Origin: a bacterium
GTDB taxonomy: Bacteria; Pseudomonadota; Alphaproteobacteria; Rs-D84; CACZYB01
Assembly (NCBI GenBank): GCA_024692925.1
Contig: JAILLX010000046.1
Location: 1 to 31,700, forward strand
DNA length: 31,700 nt
Direction of reading: 5' to 3'
Shown here: positions 31,114-31,700 of the stretch, in pieces
How the letters are laid out: each line of letters begins with the position of its first letter
How positions within the stretch are numbered: position 1 is the first letter of the stretch
Program-made: the position numbers and the translations under genes
The notes under the pieces: generated by a model
What the model saw: only the letters and a program-made list of their open reading frames with translations
Told to the model about the DNA's origin: nothing
Database searches by the model: none

Positions 31114-31700
31114 TTATTTTTGTTTATATACCTTTATATATCCGTTTTCATTTGGATTTCCACCATTACCAGAATTTGCTCCTGCTTTATTATTGCAACC
31201 AGCAAACCATCCAGTAACGCCTGATGCTTCTGCACCATAACCGCCAGTAGCAGTCAAAGAAAAGCTTCCGGCTGTGAAAGTTGATGAACCCCCACGTCCA
31301 CCGGTACCACCTTTTTTAAGAGCTCCGGCGTCCGAACCTTTTGAACCTTTAGCTCCAACTTTGGCAGTAAAAGACTTTGAAGAATCTATACTGAATACTC
31401 TTTCCTGTACATCACCAAGTCCACCATTATCCATTCCACCACACCAATGCATATGAGCTCCGGTTTTTCCAGATCCGCCACCTTTTGCACCGGCAACGAC
31501 CACTTTATAAAAACCTGCTTCAAGAGAGCCAGTTTTTGTGCCGGCAGTCACCTCTAAGAAAGGTTTATCGCTCCATTGTACTTCAGCGACTTTAGATTCT
31601 GTGAAAGTGTTAGCATTGAAACCGATATCATCGACGCAAAGGAGTTCGGTATTGGAACCGCAACCGGAATCGCCGTAAGCGAGGACCTTACCATCATCTT
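31114..31700 (-). CDS. Glycine-rich C-terminal cassette, open at the window edge (alternative tail of the secreted protein)
   Basis: Partial or silent coding region. Reading from the right edge on the minus strand, the frame opens inside the conserved module (KDDGKVLAYGDSG) and continues through VAEVQWS. It then diverges from the plus-strand gene: DKPFLEVTAG, then EAGFYKVVVAGAKGGGSG, a glycine-rich stretch with two or three cysteines, ERVFSIDSSKSFTAKVG, GGRGGSSTFTAG, and the ending YIKVYKQK. The pairing with the other cassette is clear (AGFYKVIVAGAKG, EKVFSLDSSKEYTASF, YVRLYKPKQ). A GTG at 31551 is not a credible start, as no ribosome site precedes it and the frame stays open upstream. It could be a full paralog gene whose 5' part is off the window, or a tail-only cassette waiting for inversion. 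Confidence 0.75.
   Translation of the reverse strand, partial: DDGKVLAYGDSGCGSNTELLCVDDIGFNANTFTESKVAEVQWSDKPFLEVTAGTKTGSLEAGFYKVVVAGAKGGGSGKTGAHMHWCGGMDNGGLGDVQERVFSIDSSKSFTAKVGAKGSKGSDAGALKKGGTGGRGGSSTFTAGSFSLTATGGYGAEASGVTGWFAGCNNKAGANSGNGGNPNENGYIKVYKQK
31568..31700 (-). repeat. Inverted repeat arm B (133 bp, perfect, reaches the window edge)
   Basis: Exact reverse complement of 30336-30468. It carries the same coding module in frame on the minus strand. The arms flank 1099 bp that contain both tails and the REP-like cluster. The true length is unknown because the sequence ends here. Confidence 0.97.

Noticed and set aside
30469..31567. A diversity-generating retroelement (template and variable repeat) behind the tail diversity
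   Set aside because: The tails differ in length and at all bases, not only at adenines, and no reverse transcriptase gene or near-identical variable repeat is present. The arms are perfect rather than mutated copies.

Overview
The window is AT-rich, gene-dense bacterial DNA. It reads as a chromosomal stretch of a low-GC Gram-negative, most likely an alphaproteobacterium. The clues are lptA-lptB, an OmpP1/FadL porin, several barrel proteins ending in phenylalanine, an inner-membrane LysM protein with Ig-like repeats of the kind common in alphaproteobacteria, FtsQ/FtsA, and a REP-like GTCATCCCGA palindrome. A gut-associated lineage is a guess from base composition and the many cysteine-rich or low-complexity surface proteins. 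No rRNA, tRNA, CRISPR, insertion sequence or recombinase gene was seen. No gene-free stretch exceeds 300 bases; the longest (30875-31113) holds a terminator and a REP-like hairpin cluster.

Layout. 1-2840: a small ORF, a LysM/Ig-like membrane protein and, facing it across a bidirectional terminator, an unrecognised protein. 2842-4637: divergent miaA and ftsY. 4693-7710: a TetR-type regulator, a FadL-type porin and a two-TM protein with a CxxC end. 7763-10292: two tandem paralogous outer-membrane barrels on the minus strand. 10364-11814: pth with a predicted HExxH metallopeptidase. 11965-12903: a third barrel protein. 13024-14936: obgE coupled to a capsule-type glycosyltransferase. 14909-19245 (minus): rsmE, ligA, lptA, lptB. 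19347-23797 (plus): ftsQ, ftsA, a degenerate ABC-exporter-like protein and rpe, with no ftsZ. 23783-25508 (minus): rplY overlapping epmA. 25711-31700: a small exported protein, a 40-cysteine protein, and a large secreted protein with a glycine-rich C-terminus.

Most genes are housekeeping: translation (pth, rplY, epmA, rsmE, miaA, obgE), LPS transport (lptA, lptB), division (ftsQ, ftsA), membrane targeting (ftsY) and replication/repair (ligA). The accessory material is mainly envelope proteins. Intergenic regions are short, and several good sigma-70-type promoters and intrinsic terminators can be read directly.

The most striking structure is at the right end. The last third of the 768-residue secreted protein contains a 133-bp segment (30336-30468) that recurs perfectly, inverted, at 31568-31700, where the window stops. 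Beyond each copy the reading frame stays open into a different but related glycine-rich C-terminal cassette. The two cassettes face each other and each has its own terminator. This is the geometry expected of an invertible C-terminal switch, or of two convergent paralogs homogenised in the conserved segment. The second notable item is the ABC-like protein in the ftsQA operon, in which every ATPase motif examined is degenerate.
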